From: Propionibacteriaceae bacterium
GTDB lineage: Bacteria > Actinomycetota > Actinomycetes > Propionibacteriales > Propionibacteriaceae
Direction of reading: 5' to 3'
Assembly: GCA_009782915.1 (NCBI GenBank)
Contig: WRIC01000007.1
Span: forward strand, 1 to 64,000
DNA: 64,000 nucleotides
Shown: piece after piece, positions 1-9,170 of the stretch
How positions within the stretch are numbered: the first letter of the stretch is position 1
How the letters are laid out: each line of letters begins with the position of its first letter
Made by a program: the position numbers and the translations under genes
Notes under the pieces: generated by a model
What the model saw: the letters and a program-made list of their open reading frames with translations, nothing else
The model's database searches: none
What the model was told of the DNA's origin: nothing

Positions 1-97
1 ACCCCCATCCTCGGCGCGACAGGTCTTCGCTGATGAGCACTGAGCGACATCGGCACATCAAACAGGTTCCCGCGAGTTGATATGCAAGAATGATTCC

Positions 98-373
98 ATG
101 AATAACTTCACTGGGATTGTTGAATTGTTTCCTCAAGACAAGGGGTGGCACTATGTGGGGGTTCCCAGCCAGGTGAGTCAGCCACTGGAACACTTGGCGG
201 ATCGCGGGTTGATAGCAATCACCGCCACGGTGGGTGAGTCGAGTTGGCCGACATCGTTTATCCCGAAGGGCGATGGTACGCATTTCCTGGCTTTACCCGC
301 GAAGGTACGCAAAGCGGAGGGTCTGACTCTGGGTGACCAGGTCACTGTTGGTTTTGAGACGAGGGTTCGCTAA
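98..373 (+). CDS. DUF1905-like small protein
   Basis: ORF 77..373; start probably the ATG at 98. C-terminal pattern 'FLALPAKVRKAEGLTLGDQVTVGFE' is typical of DUF1905. Confidence 0.7.
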   Translation: MNNFTGIVELFPQDKGWHYVGVPSQVSQPLEHLADRGLIAITATVGESSWPTSFIPKGDGTHFLALPAKVRKAEGLTLGDQVTVGFETRVR

Positions 374-410
374 CCATTGTTTGGGGCTTTGGTGATTTAC
401 ACTAAATACC

Positions 411-1643
411 ATGAAAAGAACCATCGGTTTTCTTGTTGTCGTGGTTGTGGTGGCGGGCATCGTGCTCGGTTTGATCCCGCAAGCGCGAACCTCCGGATTC
501 ATTCCGCTGGTTGTCTCTCTTGGTTTGACGGCGATAGCAATCGGTGGCCTGATCCGCCTGGTACTGTTGGGGCGCGATGAGCAGCATGCCCACATCACTC
601 CTGGGGAGGAACCTCAACCCGATCAGCAGTTGGGTATCAAGTACGAGGATGTCACCGATGCCACGGTACGTTTTGAACCACCCAAGAAAGTTCCCGTACG
701 TCTAGCTGGGGCTATTGTTCGGGAGAGAAGTGACCATATTGACGTCACGGCAACGATCGTGTCGATGGCGACTCGCGGGTTTTTCACCATGAGTTACGGC
801 AAGAACCCTGGGGATGTATTCTTCACGAAAACCGCTGCTGACCTTCATGGGCTCGATGTGTTCGAGAGGGAGGTTTATCAGTGGATCTTTTCTTCGCGGG
901 TGTCGACGTCTGGGAAAACGACCCCAACAGTGAGACTGTCGCGCTCGGAGAAATCGATCGAGCGTTTTCGGGCGTTGGTTGATCAGGCAGAACAGGAGTT
1001 CCTCGCACAGAAGTGGTACCGCGCTGATCCAGTGAAAACGGTTTCACGCATGAGAAAAGGTGGAATCACCTTGGCTATTGTTGGACCGATTCTTGTCATG
1101 ATTGCTGCTCAATTGCTTTTCTCACTGGGTGTTCTTGGGTTTTTGTGGCTTGCGGTTCCGTGTTTGGTTCTTGGCTGCGGGATGGCGATCATCGCTCGCA
1201 GGATGCCAGTACGCACGGTGGCTGGGTCGACTGTGGCCATCCAGGCTTATGGTTTCAAGAAGTTCCTTGAAACAGCTCAAGGGGACCAAATCCGCTGGGA
1301 GGAGGGTCAGGACATTTTCTCGCAGTATCTTCCTTATGCGGTTGCGTTCGGGTGTACGGGGCATTGGGTGGCGGTTTTCCAGGATCTCATTGCCCAGGGT
1401 GTAGCTGTCAGCATCTCTCCGTGGCTGGATGGACTCGATGCTGCTCTAGGTGTGCTGGATGTTGTTGGTGATGGTGTCGATCTTCTTGCTGGTGGGGTTG
1501 ACTTGTTTGGCAATGGTCTCGACCTTCTCCACGGTCTTGATTTTGCTTCGGTCTTTGACCTGCCTCTCGACCAGGTTGCCGAGGGTGTCGCGGCTGTCGG
1601 CGAAGGGGTCGGAGCCATCCTCGATATTTTTGGTAGCCTTTAA
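411..1643 (+). CDS. DUF2207-like predicted membrane protein (C-terminal part of family)
   Basis: N-terminal TM segments, 'VRLAGAIVRERSDHIDVTATIVSMATRGFFTM' pattern, second TM pair, low-complexity Gly/Asp/Leu C-terminus. Confidence 0.6.
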   Translation: MKRTIGFLVVVVVVAGIVLGLIPQARTSGFIPLVVSLGLTAIAIGGLIRLVLLGRDEQHAHITPGEEPQPDQQLGIKYEDVTDATVRFEPPKKVPVRLAGAIVRERSDHIDVTATIVSMATRGFFTMSYGKNPGDVFFTKTAADLHGLDVFEREVYQWIFSSRVSTSGKTTPTVRLSRSEKSIERFRALVDQAEQEFLAQKWYRADPVKTVSRMRKGGITLAIVGPILVMIAAQLLFSLGVLGFLWLAVPCLVLGCGMAIIARRMPVRTVAGSTVAIQAYGFKKFLETAQGDQIRWEEGQDIFSQYLPYAVAFGCTGHWVAVFQDLIAQGVAVSISPWLDGLDAALGVLDVVGDGVDLLAGGVDLFGNGLDLLHGLDFASVFDLPLDQVAEGVAAVGEGVGAILDIFGSL

Positions 1644-1690
1644 AGTCTTCCCGGGGGCTCATTGCCACCACAGCGAGGGACAGAATCTTG

Positions 1691-1718
1691 TACATGGTCA
1701 TGTATACTTGACCATGTA
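1691..1718. promoter_or_regulatory. Inverted-repeat operator upstream of the Phd/VapB-like antitoxin
   Basis: TACATGGTCA-TGTATACT-TGACCATGTA: perfect 10-bp arms with 8-bp spacer, ~21 bp before the antitoxin ATG. Confidence 0.7.
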
Positions 1719-1739
1719 TCAACGACCAGGGAGGACCCG

Positions 1740-1967
1740 ATGACACTCACGGTGAATATTGCTGAAGCTAAGTCGCAATTGTCGCGTCTTGTTGACGAGG
1801 CGCTGGACGGCAACAGTGTGGTCATCGCACGTCGCGGGAAACCTATAGTCGCGCTGACACCCGTCAACCCTCCGGTTCAACGAGAGTTGGGGTTCTTTCC
1901 CGGCGCCCTTCCCGACAGTTTTTTTGATCCCCTACCCGAGGAAGAGTTGAAAGCGTGGGGGCTGTAA
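1740..1967 (+). CDS. Type II antitoxin, Phd/YefM family
   Basis: 'MTLTVNIAEAKSQLSRLVDEALDGNSVVIARRGKPIVALTPV' is a canonical Phd/YefM N-terminus; followed by a PIN toxin. Confidence 0.9.
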   Translation: MTLTVNIAEAKSQLSRLVDEALDGNSVVIARRGKPIVALTPVNPPVQRELGFFPGALPDSFFDPLPEEELKAWGL

Positions 1968-2356
1968 TGCGCCTTCTTCTCGACACCCATGTTTTTCTCT
2001 GGGCGATCCAAGAGGCAAAAAAGCTATCGATCCCTGCCCAGGAAGCAATAAGGGATCTAAATAATGAGGTTTTTGTCTCTGCCATTTCAGGTTTCGAAAT
2101 CGCCAACAAACACCGTCTGGGAAAACTACCAGGGTTTGAAGGAATCGTGGAGGGGTTTCCCACCATGATTCGTCGTCTGCGGGCTCGCGAGCTTCCCGTC
2201 ACTGCGCAACATGCTACCTTTGCGGGATCATTCGACTGGCAGCACCGTGACCCTTTTGATCGGTTTTTAGTAGCTCAAGCGGCCTGCGATGGGCTCACCT
2301 TGGTGAGTGCAGATCCTGTGTTTGGTGAGCTCGGCTGGGTGGAAACACTCTGGTGA
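1967..2356 (+). CDS. PIN-domain toxin, VapC-like
   Basis: 'MRLLLDTHVFLWAI...SAISGFEIANKHRLGKL...DPFDRFLVAQAACDGLTLVSAD' PIN signature; start overlaps the antitoxin stop. Confidence 0.9.
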   Translation: MRLLLDTHVFLWAIQEAKKLSIPAQEAIRDLNNEVFVSAISGFEIANKHRLGKLPGFEGIVEGFPTMIRRLRARELPVTAQHATFAGSFDWQHRDPFDRFLVAQAACDGLTLVSADPVFGELGWVETLW

Positions 2357-2360
2357 ACAC

Positions 2361-2391
2361 AAAGAGCAGACCCTCGGTGGGTCTGCTCTTT
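2361..2391. terminator. Bidirectional terminator between convergent vapC-like and peroxiredoxin genes
   Basis: AAAGAGCAGACCC-TCGGT-GGGTCTGCTCTTT, 13-bp arms with A/T ends. Confidence 0.8.
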
Positions 2392-2407
2392 GAAGGTTGA
2401 AGGCGAT

Positions 2408-3082
2408 TCAGGCTTTCTTTTCTTTCTTGAAGCACAGGTACCAATCCAGGCAGTACTGGTTGGCGTCAGTGGATTCCATACGTTCTTTGGCCACACCACA
2501 GGAACCAGCGGTGGGTACGATCACATCGTCGCCGGGTTTCCAGTTGGCGGGAGTTGCGCACGCATCCTTGTCAGCTTTCTGGAGTGCGATAATGATGCGC
2601 TTGATCTCGTCGAAGTTGCGACCTGTGGTCAGCGGATAGTAGAGGATTGCGCGTACCTTAGCTGTGGGGTCGATCACGAACACCGCGCGTACGGCTTGGG
2701 TGGTGGATTGTTCGGGCTGGATCATGCCGTACTTCTTGGCAACATCCATCTTGATGTCTTCGATGAGGGGGAAGGTGACCTCGACGCCTTTCATGCCGTT
2801 CCATTCGAGGTTTTGAATAGCGCGCAACCAGGCGATGTGGGCGTAGAGGGAGTCAACGGAGATACCGACCAGTTCGGTGTTGAGTGCCTTGAATTCGTCC
2901 ATCATCGACGCGAAGGTCATAAATTCGGTGGTGCACACGGGTGTGAAATCGGCGGGGTGGGAGAAGAGGATCACCCATTTTCCGTCATAGTCGGCAGGGA
3001 AGTTGATTTCACCTTGAGTAGTGGTGGCGGTAAAGGCGGGGGCCGGATCACCGATCAACGGCATACGATTGTTCTTTTTCAT
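2408..3082 (-). CDS. Peroxiredoxin (1-Cys/Prx6-like)
   Basis: 'GKWVILFSHPADFTPVCTTEF' motif, 'LNTELVGISVDSLYAHIAW'. Confidence 0.92.
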   Translation of the reverse strand: MKKNNRMPLIGDPAPAFTATTTQGEINFPADYDGKWVILFSHPADFTPVCTTEFMTFASMMDEFKALNTELVGISVDSLYAHIAWLRAIQNLEWNGMKGVEVTFPLIEDIKMDVAKKYGMIQPEQSTTQAVRAVFVIDPTAKVRAILYYPLTTGRNFDEIKRIIIALQKADKDACATPANWKPGDDVIVPTAGSCGVAKERMESTDANQYCLDWYLCFKKEKKA

Positions 3083-3176
3083 GGGTATTCTCCTTGTTCT
3101 GGCGCGGAACTTGTGGCGCTTCGCGTCGGGTCAATGGTAGGTGCATCAGACGGATCTGATGCGATGTGCAAAGAGT

Positions 3177-4064
3177 CTAGTGAGGTATCTCACTGGTGGC
3201 GAGATGTTTCCTGTTGAGCAGGAGATAGATTCCATACATCCCCATCATCAAAGGTGTGACCAAGATGAGCAGCGGTATCTCGTAGATCACGGGAACCTTG
3301 ATCCAGTTGAAGAATAGTTCAAGGATTTCGGCACCCTCAGGATCGAAGACATAGAAATAGTTGGCTCCGGAGTCCACCCAGGTGCGCAGGATGAGGGTGA
3401 TGGGCAGAACCAGTAGCGCGAGAACAATGATGTAAACCGCGGAGAGAACAGAGTCGATTAGTCGTGGTCGATAGAGCTGGAGGGAAGCCATCAGGAAGGG
3501 GATAACAGCGTTGAATCCGTGGCTCACCCAGAAGAAGGTGTGCAGATCGAAGAGGTTGTATTGCCAGTACGACGGTGCCGCTGAATAGAGTGCGGCGATC
3601 CCAGCCAGTGCTCCAGGAAAGAAGACTGCTGCCCGCAGTGGCCGCCATTCGAACCAGACGGCCAGGGGAAGGAGCCAGCTCATGAGCGTACACAGATGCA
3701 AGGGCAGGTTCTGGAAAACAGGGAAGCCCTCAGGTGGCGGGTTGATCATGTAGGTCAGGTGAAAGGTGATCGAGAATCCCAGATTCACCAGGGCAAAAAT
3801 GAAGAGGGCTTTTCGCCTGGTGGACCAATCTCGCTTCCGCATCAAATAGTGAAAAGCAAGACCGACCCCAGCTAAGACAATCACCAGCAGAGCCCAAGCC
3901 CCGCTCAGTGGCGCAACGATCATGGTTGTCCTTACCGTGATACAAACGTGCACCACAGGAACGAGTGTAGTCGAGGATGAGCTAACGCGTGAAACAATGG
4001 TGTTGTGGTCCACATCCCAACCGATCAAGAGAAGAAGGATCGCCAGCAGCGGTACGCCTGGCAT
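3177..4064 (-). CDS. YwaF/TIGR02206-like integral membrane protein (start probably near 3922)
   Basis: Multiple TM helices; 'LPLHLCTLMSWLLPLAVWF' and 'FDLHTFFWVSHGFNAVIPF' patterns. Confidence 0.65.
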   Translation of the reverse strand: MPGVPLLAILLLLIGWDVDHNTIVSRVSSSSTTLVPVVHVCITVRTTMIVAPLSGAWALLVIVLAGVGLAFHYLMRKRDWSTRRKALFIFALVNLGFSITFHLTYMINPPPEGFPVFQNLPLHLCTLMSWLLPLAVWFEWRPLRAAVFFPGALAGIAALYSAAPSYWQYNLFDLHTFFWVSHGFNAVIPFLMASLQLYRPRLIDSVLSAVYIIVLALLVLPITLILRTWVDSGANYFYVFDPEGAEILELFFNWIKVPVIYEIPLLILVTPLMMGMYGIYLLLNRKHLATSEIPH

Positions 4065-4212
4065 CTAGCGATGGAGAGAGCCGAAAAAAAAGTTCAACTA
4101 TCTCGCAATCCTTGCTGAGTTGACTATCCTCTCCCATCCCTGGTGGAAAGTCTCCTCGTGTGGGTGGCGGGTGTGTGGAATACTGGTGGTATTCGCCGAT
4201 GAAAGGGTTACC

Positions 4213-4392
4213 ATGCCTACCACTGATGAGGTTTTTGCAGTCTTTGCTACAGCCGATGGACCATTGAAGACTGCTCAGGTTGCTGAGATTTTGGGTGTCG
4301 AGAAGAAGGATCTCGCTGTCGCAATGAAGGAACTCAAAGCCGAGGGCAAGCTTGTTTCCCCGAAGCAGTGCTTCTACACCCCAGCTCAGTAG
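4213..4392 (+). CDS. Small winged-helix-like protein
   Basis: 59 aa 'MPTTDEVFAVFATADGPLKTAQVAEILGVEKKDLAVAMKELKAEGKLVSPKQCFYTPAQ', wHTH-like pattern; GAATAC-tggtg-GTATTC inverted repeat at 4178-4194 just upstream. Confidence 0.55.
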   Translation: MPTTDEVFAVFATADGPLKTAQVAEILGVEKKDLAVAMKELKAEGKLVSPKQCFYTPAQ

Positions 4393-4445
4393 GAACAGCA
4401 ACCCACGTGTGACCGTGTTGTTGACAAACGCAGGCGAGGGGACCG

Positions 4446-5555
4446 ATGACTGATCAACTCGTCGATAGTGAGCTTCCCTCTACTGAGGAGCTACCTCGCC
4501 GTCGTTCGCTCGCGGTGAGGATTCTGGCTGTGGTAGCCGGTTTCTCGATGGTGGTCTATTTTGCGCACGCACTGATGGGGCCCCTATTTTTGCCGGGTAT
4601 CGAGCAGGAGCAACTGGAGGAGCTGGCCACCCTACCACCAGCGATCATTCTTGATCCGGTGGTACGAGCCGCCGCCCTCCATGTTGATGGGGCCATTGAT
4701 GAGGCTCTTGAGGTTCTGTCGTGGGACCGTCGCGATGATCTTTCCTTCGATGACATTGCGCCGGAGTATCAGCGTGACTTACTGGACCCCACTATGCGTA
4801 CTTGGTACGACGGCGTTGTGGATAAGATTCGTGCAGTTGAGCCAGCGGTGTTTCCCTATGACGAGTGGGGTTTGTCGCTGTTTCTGGGGGATCCTAATCC
4901 GATCTGGTCTGTCTACGCGGATCATCCTGAGCTCGACTATTCGTTTATTGGTATCCCCCCTGATGGGAGCCAGGACATCCAGATTTTCTATTCTTTGCCC
5001 AGTGACAATGATTTATGGGCTCGTGAAGCGTACCCAGACTTGGATGCAGTACGCGGTGAGGTGGTCGGGTTCCTTGCCGTGGCGGACAGGATTATATCCC
5101 GGATGCCTGAGGACTTGTCCACCTATGACAAGTATCGCTACCTGGCGTACGTCTTGTCGCTGCTCACTGACTATGCCTACTATGCCCTCAACGATGATGG
5201 TTCTTTCAACGGCGAATTCCCTGTCACTGGCACGGCCTATGGAGCATTGATGAATCGCGAGGCGGTGTGTGCTGGTTATTCTTTCGCCTACCTGGTGTTG
5301 TGCCGTTTGGCTGGATTGTGGTGCAACACGGTGGTGGGTGATGTGTTTTTCGACGACCCTCAGCAGCATCAATGGAATATTGTCCAACTGGATTCGGGCA
5401 CCTTCTTTGTCGATGTCACCTGGTCTGATGGTTCCGGCTACATCGGTGACGACGAGTGGATGTACTACTTCATGATGGATCAGGAAACCATCCTTTTCGA
5501 TCACCGCCCCGACGACGTCGAAGCCACCGGTTCAGCTGAGTCGCTGCTTCGCTAG
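4446..5555 (+). CDS. Transglutaminase-like superfamily membrane-anchored protein
   Basis: N-terminal TM; 'AVCAGYSFAYLVLCRLAGLWCNTVVGD...QHQWNIVQLDSGTFFVDVTWSDG' Cys/His/Asp triad pattern. Confidence 0.75.
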   Translation: MTDQLVDSELPSTEELPRRRSLAVRILAVVAGFSMVVYFAHALMGPLFLPGIEQEQLEELATLPPAIILDPVVRAAALHVDGAIDEALEVLSWDRRDDLSFDDIAPEYQRDLLDPTMRTWYDGVVDKIRAVEPAVFPYDEWGLSLFLGDPNPIWSVYADHPELDYSFIGIPPDGSQDIQIFYSLPSDNDLWAREAYPDLDAVRGEVVGFLAVADRIISRMPEDLSTYDKYRYLAYVLSLLTDYAYYALNDDGSFNGEFPVTGTAYGALMNREAVCAGYSFAYLVLCRLAGLWCNTVVGDVFFDDPQQHQWNIVQLDSGTFFVDVTWSDGSGYIGDDEWMYYFMMDQETILFDHRPDDVEATGSAESLLR

Positions 5556-5687
5556 AGCACTAAACAGTTGGAGCCTTTCCCCCCGCTGTCCCACCGGGCA
5601 ACTGTCCCCCTGCTGTCCCACTGGGGGACAGGCCTTGCTCTCCCACCGGGCAACTGTCCCATTCATCCCCGTCTTCCTGACACCCTT

Positions 5688-5846
5688 CGTCCCCGTCTCC
5701 CTGCGCGAAGTCGCAGGGTCCAGACTGCACATCATCCACAATAGGGAGTCTGTCGAATGGTCTCACCACCCACTAACAATCCCAGTAGTGGAATCTGTAG
5801 TATCTGGATTCCGCGACTTCGCGCGGAATGACGCCCTGAGTGTGCG
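5688..5846. repeat. Composite hairpin repeat, copy 1 of a ~155-bp duplication
   Basis: 'cgtccccgtctccctgcgcgaagtcgcagggtccagactgca..atcatccacaatagggagtctg...ggattccgcgacttcgcgcggaatgacgccctgagtg'; near-identical to 6033..6189. Confidence 0.9.
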
Positions 5847-6032
5847 GGTGTCAGGGGGACGGAGTTTCTGACACCCTGACACCCGTCCCTGCGGGTGTCA
5901 CAATCTCCGTCTCCCTGACTCCCAATCTCCGTCCCCCTGACTCCGGGGGACCGTCCCATTCGTCCCCGTCTTCCTGACACCCCCTCATCTCCGTCTTCCT
6001 GACACCCTTCGTCCCCGTCTTCCTGACACCCT

Positions 6033-6189
6033 TCGTCCCCGTCTCCCTGCGCGAAGTCGCAGGGTCCAGACTGCAGATCATCCACAATAGGGAGTCTGTC
6101 GAATGGTCTCACCACCCACTAACAATCCCAGTAGTGGAATCTATGGTATCTGGATTCCGCGACTTCGCACGGAATGACGCCCTGAGTGC
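6033..6189. repeat. Composite hairpin repeat, copy 2 of a ~155-bp duplication
   Basis: Differs from 5688..5846 at only a few bases (cac/cag, tgtagt/tatggt, gcgcgg/gcacgg). Confidence 0.9.
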
Positions 6190-6417
6190 ACAATGACCTT
6201 GGGCGTACGCTGTTTAGGCGGGTTCCAAAGCGGATGGCCGTACGACCTCAATCACCTCATCAATCAAGGGCAGAAGAAACGTCTTCACATGGATGTCTCC
6301 AATAAGAAGTACGCGAGTCATGAGTCCTCCTCAGCCGCCTGTCATCACCAGTCTAGTGTCAACCAACGGTCAACACGGGCAGGAAATGAAAAACTCCCCG
6401 AAAGACTGAGCCTATGC

Positions 6418-9102
6418 TCATTGTTGTTCATCTAATCTTGACAGTTCGTGGCGAAGCAGTTCCTCTGTGTCGTCAAGGCCCTGCGCCCAGTGGTTTAGAG
6501 TGGGTATAGCTCTTAAAGCGCGGAGATCTTCAAGACCAGTGAGTAGATGTGATTGAGCCTTCTGATAATCGCCTTGTTCGATTCCAATTTGTCCAAGACG
6601 CAGGAGTGTTCGAGGTCGCATGGCGGGTAGCGCTAGATCGAGGACCCTGCAAAAGTCACGCTCAGCGATTGTATAGTCTCTAGTCACTAGCTTGAATTCT
6701 CCTCTCGTAAAGTAAAACGCACCCTGTTCGAAGGGACCCCACTCCTTGACATGTGGCTGCATCGCAACGAGAAACCTTCCGATATTGATCCAGCGATCAT
6801 TAATCCTCAATATTTGTATGACAAGAGAAAAAGGCAAAGCCCAAGCTGTCGCCTGTTTACTACTATTTGCTTTTTCCAGCAGAAGATCGACTATATTTTC
6901 TGCTGTGGAGACTCTCCCGTGTCTAGTAAGGCTATATCCGAGAATCGATAGGTACCAGACCTCGTCAAGATCTGCCACAAGTGACTGCCGGTCTTGCCGA
7001 AGACTAGCAAGCTCGTCAGGATCCGTCATTAGTAGGTTGAGAATAGACTCGTTTTGCCCATCGAGTGATTGATGTTGAGTGAGAAAATGATCGAGAGAAG
7101 GAACAGCATAGCCAAAAGTGCCAAGTGTTTCTTGAAGCCACCGCACCAATTTCACTGTCTCCCCGATGTATTCTTGATGCGTGGGACTAGACTCAATGAA
7201 ATCACTGATTCGACTAACAAAGGAGTCAACATCGCTCGTCTCTACTTTTCCGTTTGCTCTTAGTTGGGCGCAAAGTAAAGATGCCTCTGTGGCAAAGTCA
7301 ATTAGTGGCACTCTCGCTTGCGGGTTGACTCGCTGAAGAATGGCCATCTCCATTTCTTCAAATGCTAGCTGTTGCTTATGCATACCGAGTGATTGCGCCA
7401 ACAATCCTGCCCTGTCAGGGATTTGTAAGAAATCATATAAGTTGATATCCAACTGTTCGTTCGTACTCTCATAGTTCCCATAGTGTCTTACTGCAGAAGC
7501 GACGTGCGGGAAGAGGGCGACACCCCGATGCCCCACTAAGTCAACCGCGGTATCCAGATAATAATTCAACACATGGCAACAGTCCTCAAAGGGGTTAGTC
7601 TGGCCACTGAGGGAGTCACGGACGACCTGTTGAACTAACATGTTGCAGGAGAGCCAAGTTTCGTTCATGTTGGACTGAACGCTCACCAAAGAGTAGCGAT
7701 TTAAGTCGGCTATCACATCAAGACGATCTAACTCATCTGCTAAAACTGAGCGTAGTGGTTCGGGCAGTGGAAAATTCTGGTAGTCGTCAGACCTGTGGTC
7801 TTCGCCACTGTCGCACTCTGCAGCGTGAGTGAACATGCTGAGGGGGATGTTGTCGGGTGCGCAATAAGCAATAATGTTCAGGAGTTGCTGTGAGCTTTCC
7901 TCTAATTGGTCGAAAGAGATCTTCCAGGTGACAGTTACCCGCTCAGCATCTGTGTAGGTGCCTTTGGAGAAGAGTTCGGTTCCATACTTGTGGAACATTG
8001 TGGAATAGTCGCCGTACATCAGGTTGGGATGCTCGACAAGATATGCGCCGGCATGGTCGAGAGCTAGCGCAATGCATCCCAAATCCCTGGCAAGTGCAAC
8101 AGTCTCTGGGGTAGAGGGTTTGCCAGTGCGACGAACAAGAAAAGCTTCCGCTTCCTCAGGGGAAAAGGCTTTGACTTCCTCGCCCTTGGGTAGGTCAGGA
8201 TGTCCTTGCAAGCGTGTTGTGATGAGAACATGTCCCTGCTGACAGTCGCGTGGGAAGTATTGCTTGATCAAACTGGGATCATTCAGGTTGTCATAGATGA
8301 ATAGAAACTGGGCTGCTCGATCACACCAGGCAAGGACCCAATTCCTGATCTCGTCAGCGTGAGTGACCGACGGTGACAGTCCTTTATTAAGAGCGAAGAG
8401 GCGGTACGCCTCCATCAATGTCGTTTCTGTTTCGGCATTCATCCATGCGATATCGGAATACTCATCCTTATGTTGGAATGCGTACTCCAAAACGAGGGTT
8501 GTCTTTCCAACACCTCCCAGACCATAGATACTTTGGCGAAGTGTGGCTCTTCCTTCGTCAGTGAAGTTCGAATATATCTTTTCGAGGAGTTCCTTGCGCC
8601 CAGTGAACCATGGGTTGCGTTGAGGCATGGTTGGGCTTAGCTTGACAAAAGGACCAGTGGGAAGAGGTGGCGCCTGATCCGGGCGAGCTTGGTCGCCTAG
8701 AGCCTTAAGAAGTTTGGGCCGTGCATCCTCTTCGCTCACTGGTTGGTTACTTCCAGAATCCCACAGGTCGATGAAAACTGAGGCGGCAAAGCTACCAGGT
8801 GGCTTCTGATCACAGACGCGCACGACGACCGGTCCCTTGCTTAGAGCTTGGGCATTCGACCATTCATTTGCTGAAGCTGGTGAATTGAAGAACTCAGGGC
8901 TATAAATAACTAGGAGACAGTCACACCACTCAAGGCCCTCATGCATATTGATATTAGCATTAGTCCCAGCCACAAAATCGTACTCCATCACACGTGTTTC
9001 GTAGCCAGCATCTCGGAGCCAGAAATCAACTGCTTTCGCAAAGCCAGGACCCACATTGTCTCGCGAGGTATAGCTGATGAAAAACTTGGTGCCTAAGTCC
9101 AT
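6418..9102 (-). CDS. TIR-domain / NB-ARC (STAND NTPase) / TPR protein, candidate NLR-like defence protein
   Basis: N-term 'KFFISYTSRDNVGPGFAKAVDFWLRDAGYETRVMEYDF' (TIR), 'RQSIYGLGGVGKTTLVLEYAFQHKDEYSDIAWMNAET' (Walker A NB-ARC), 'QFLFIYDNLND' (Walker B), helical-repeat C-terminus. Confidence 0.88.
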   Translation of the reverse strand: MDLGTKFFISYTSRDNVGPGFAKAVDFWLRDAGYETRVMEYDFVAGTNANINMHEGLEWCDCLLVIYSPEFFNSPASANEWSNAQALSKGPVVVRVCDQKPPGSFAASVFIDLWDSGSNQPVSEEDARPKLLKALGDQARPDQAPPLPTGPFVKLSPTMPQRNPWFTGRKELLEKIYSNFTDEGRATLRQSIYGLGGVGKTTLVLEYAFQHKDEYSDIAWMNAETETTLMEAYRLFALNKGLSPSVTHADEIRNWVLAWCDRAAQFLFIYDNLNDPSLIKQYFPRDCQQGHVLITTRLQGHPDLPKGEEVKAFSPEEAEAFLVRRTGKPSTPETVALARDLGCIALALDHAGAYLVEHPNLMYGDYSTMFHKYGTELFSKGTYTDAERVTVTWKISFDQLEESSQQLLNIIAYCAPDNIPLSMFTHAAECDSGEDHRSDDYQNFPLPEPLRSVLADELDRLDVIADLNRYSLVSVQSNMNETWLSCNMLVQQVVRDSLSGQTNPFEDCCHVLNYYLDTAVDLVGHRGVALFPHVASAVRHYGNYESTNEQLDINLYDFLQIPDRAGLLAQSLGMHKQQLAFEEMEMAILQRVNPQARVPLIDFATEASLLCAQLRANGKVETSDVDSFVSRISDFIESSPTHQEYIGETVKLVRWLQETLGTFGYAVPSLDHFLTQHQSLDGQNESILNLLMTDPDELASLRQDRQSLVADLDEVWYLSILGYSLTRHGRVSTAENIVDLLLEKANSSKQATAWALPFSLVIQILRINDRWINIGRFLVAMQPHVKEWGPFEQGAFYFTRGEFKLVTRDYTIAERDFCRVLDLALPAMRPRTLLRLGQIGIEQGDYQKAQSHLLTGLEDLRALRAIPTLNHWAQGLDDTEELLRHELSRLDEQQ

Positions 9103-9116
9103 TGTTTCTCCTCACC

Positions 9117-9136
9117 AAGGTGGTTGCCACCACCTT
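9117..9136. promoter_or_regulatory. Perfect inverted repeat in the leader of the TIR/STAND gene
   Basis: AAGGTGGT-TGCC-ACCACCTT, 15 bp upstream of the minus-strand ATG. Confidence 0.5.
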
Positions 9137-9170
9137 TCATTGGTAGGCGACACTATATCGGACCCAGTAG

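Noticed and set aside
2390-3217. 275-aa plus-strand ORF
   Set aside because: Antisense to a clear peroxiredoxin gene; composition is a mirror of its codon bias.
5532-6115. ORFs in the 5532-6115 region
   Set aside because: Translations are of the repeats ('FAQGDGDEGCQEDGDEG'), present in several frames.
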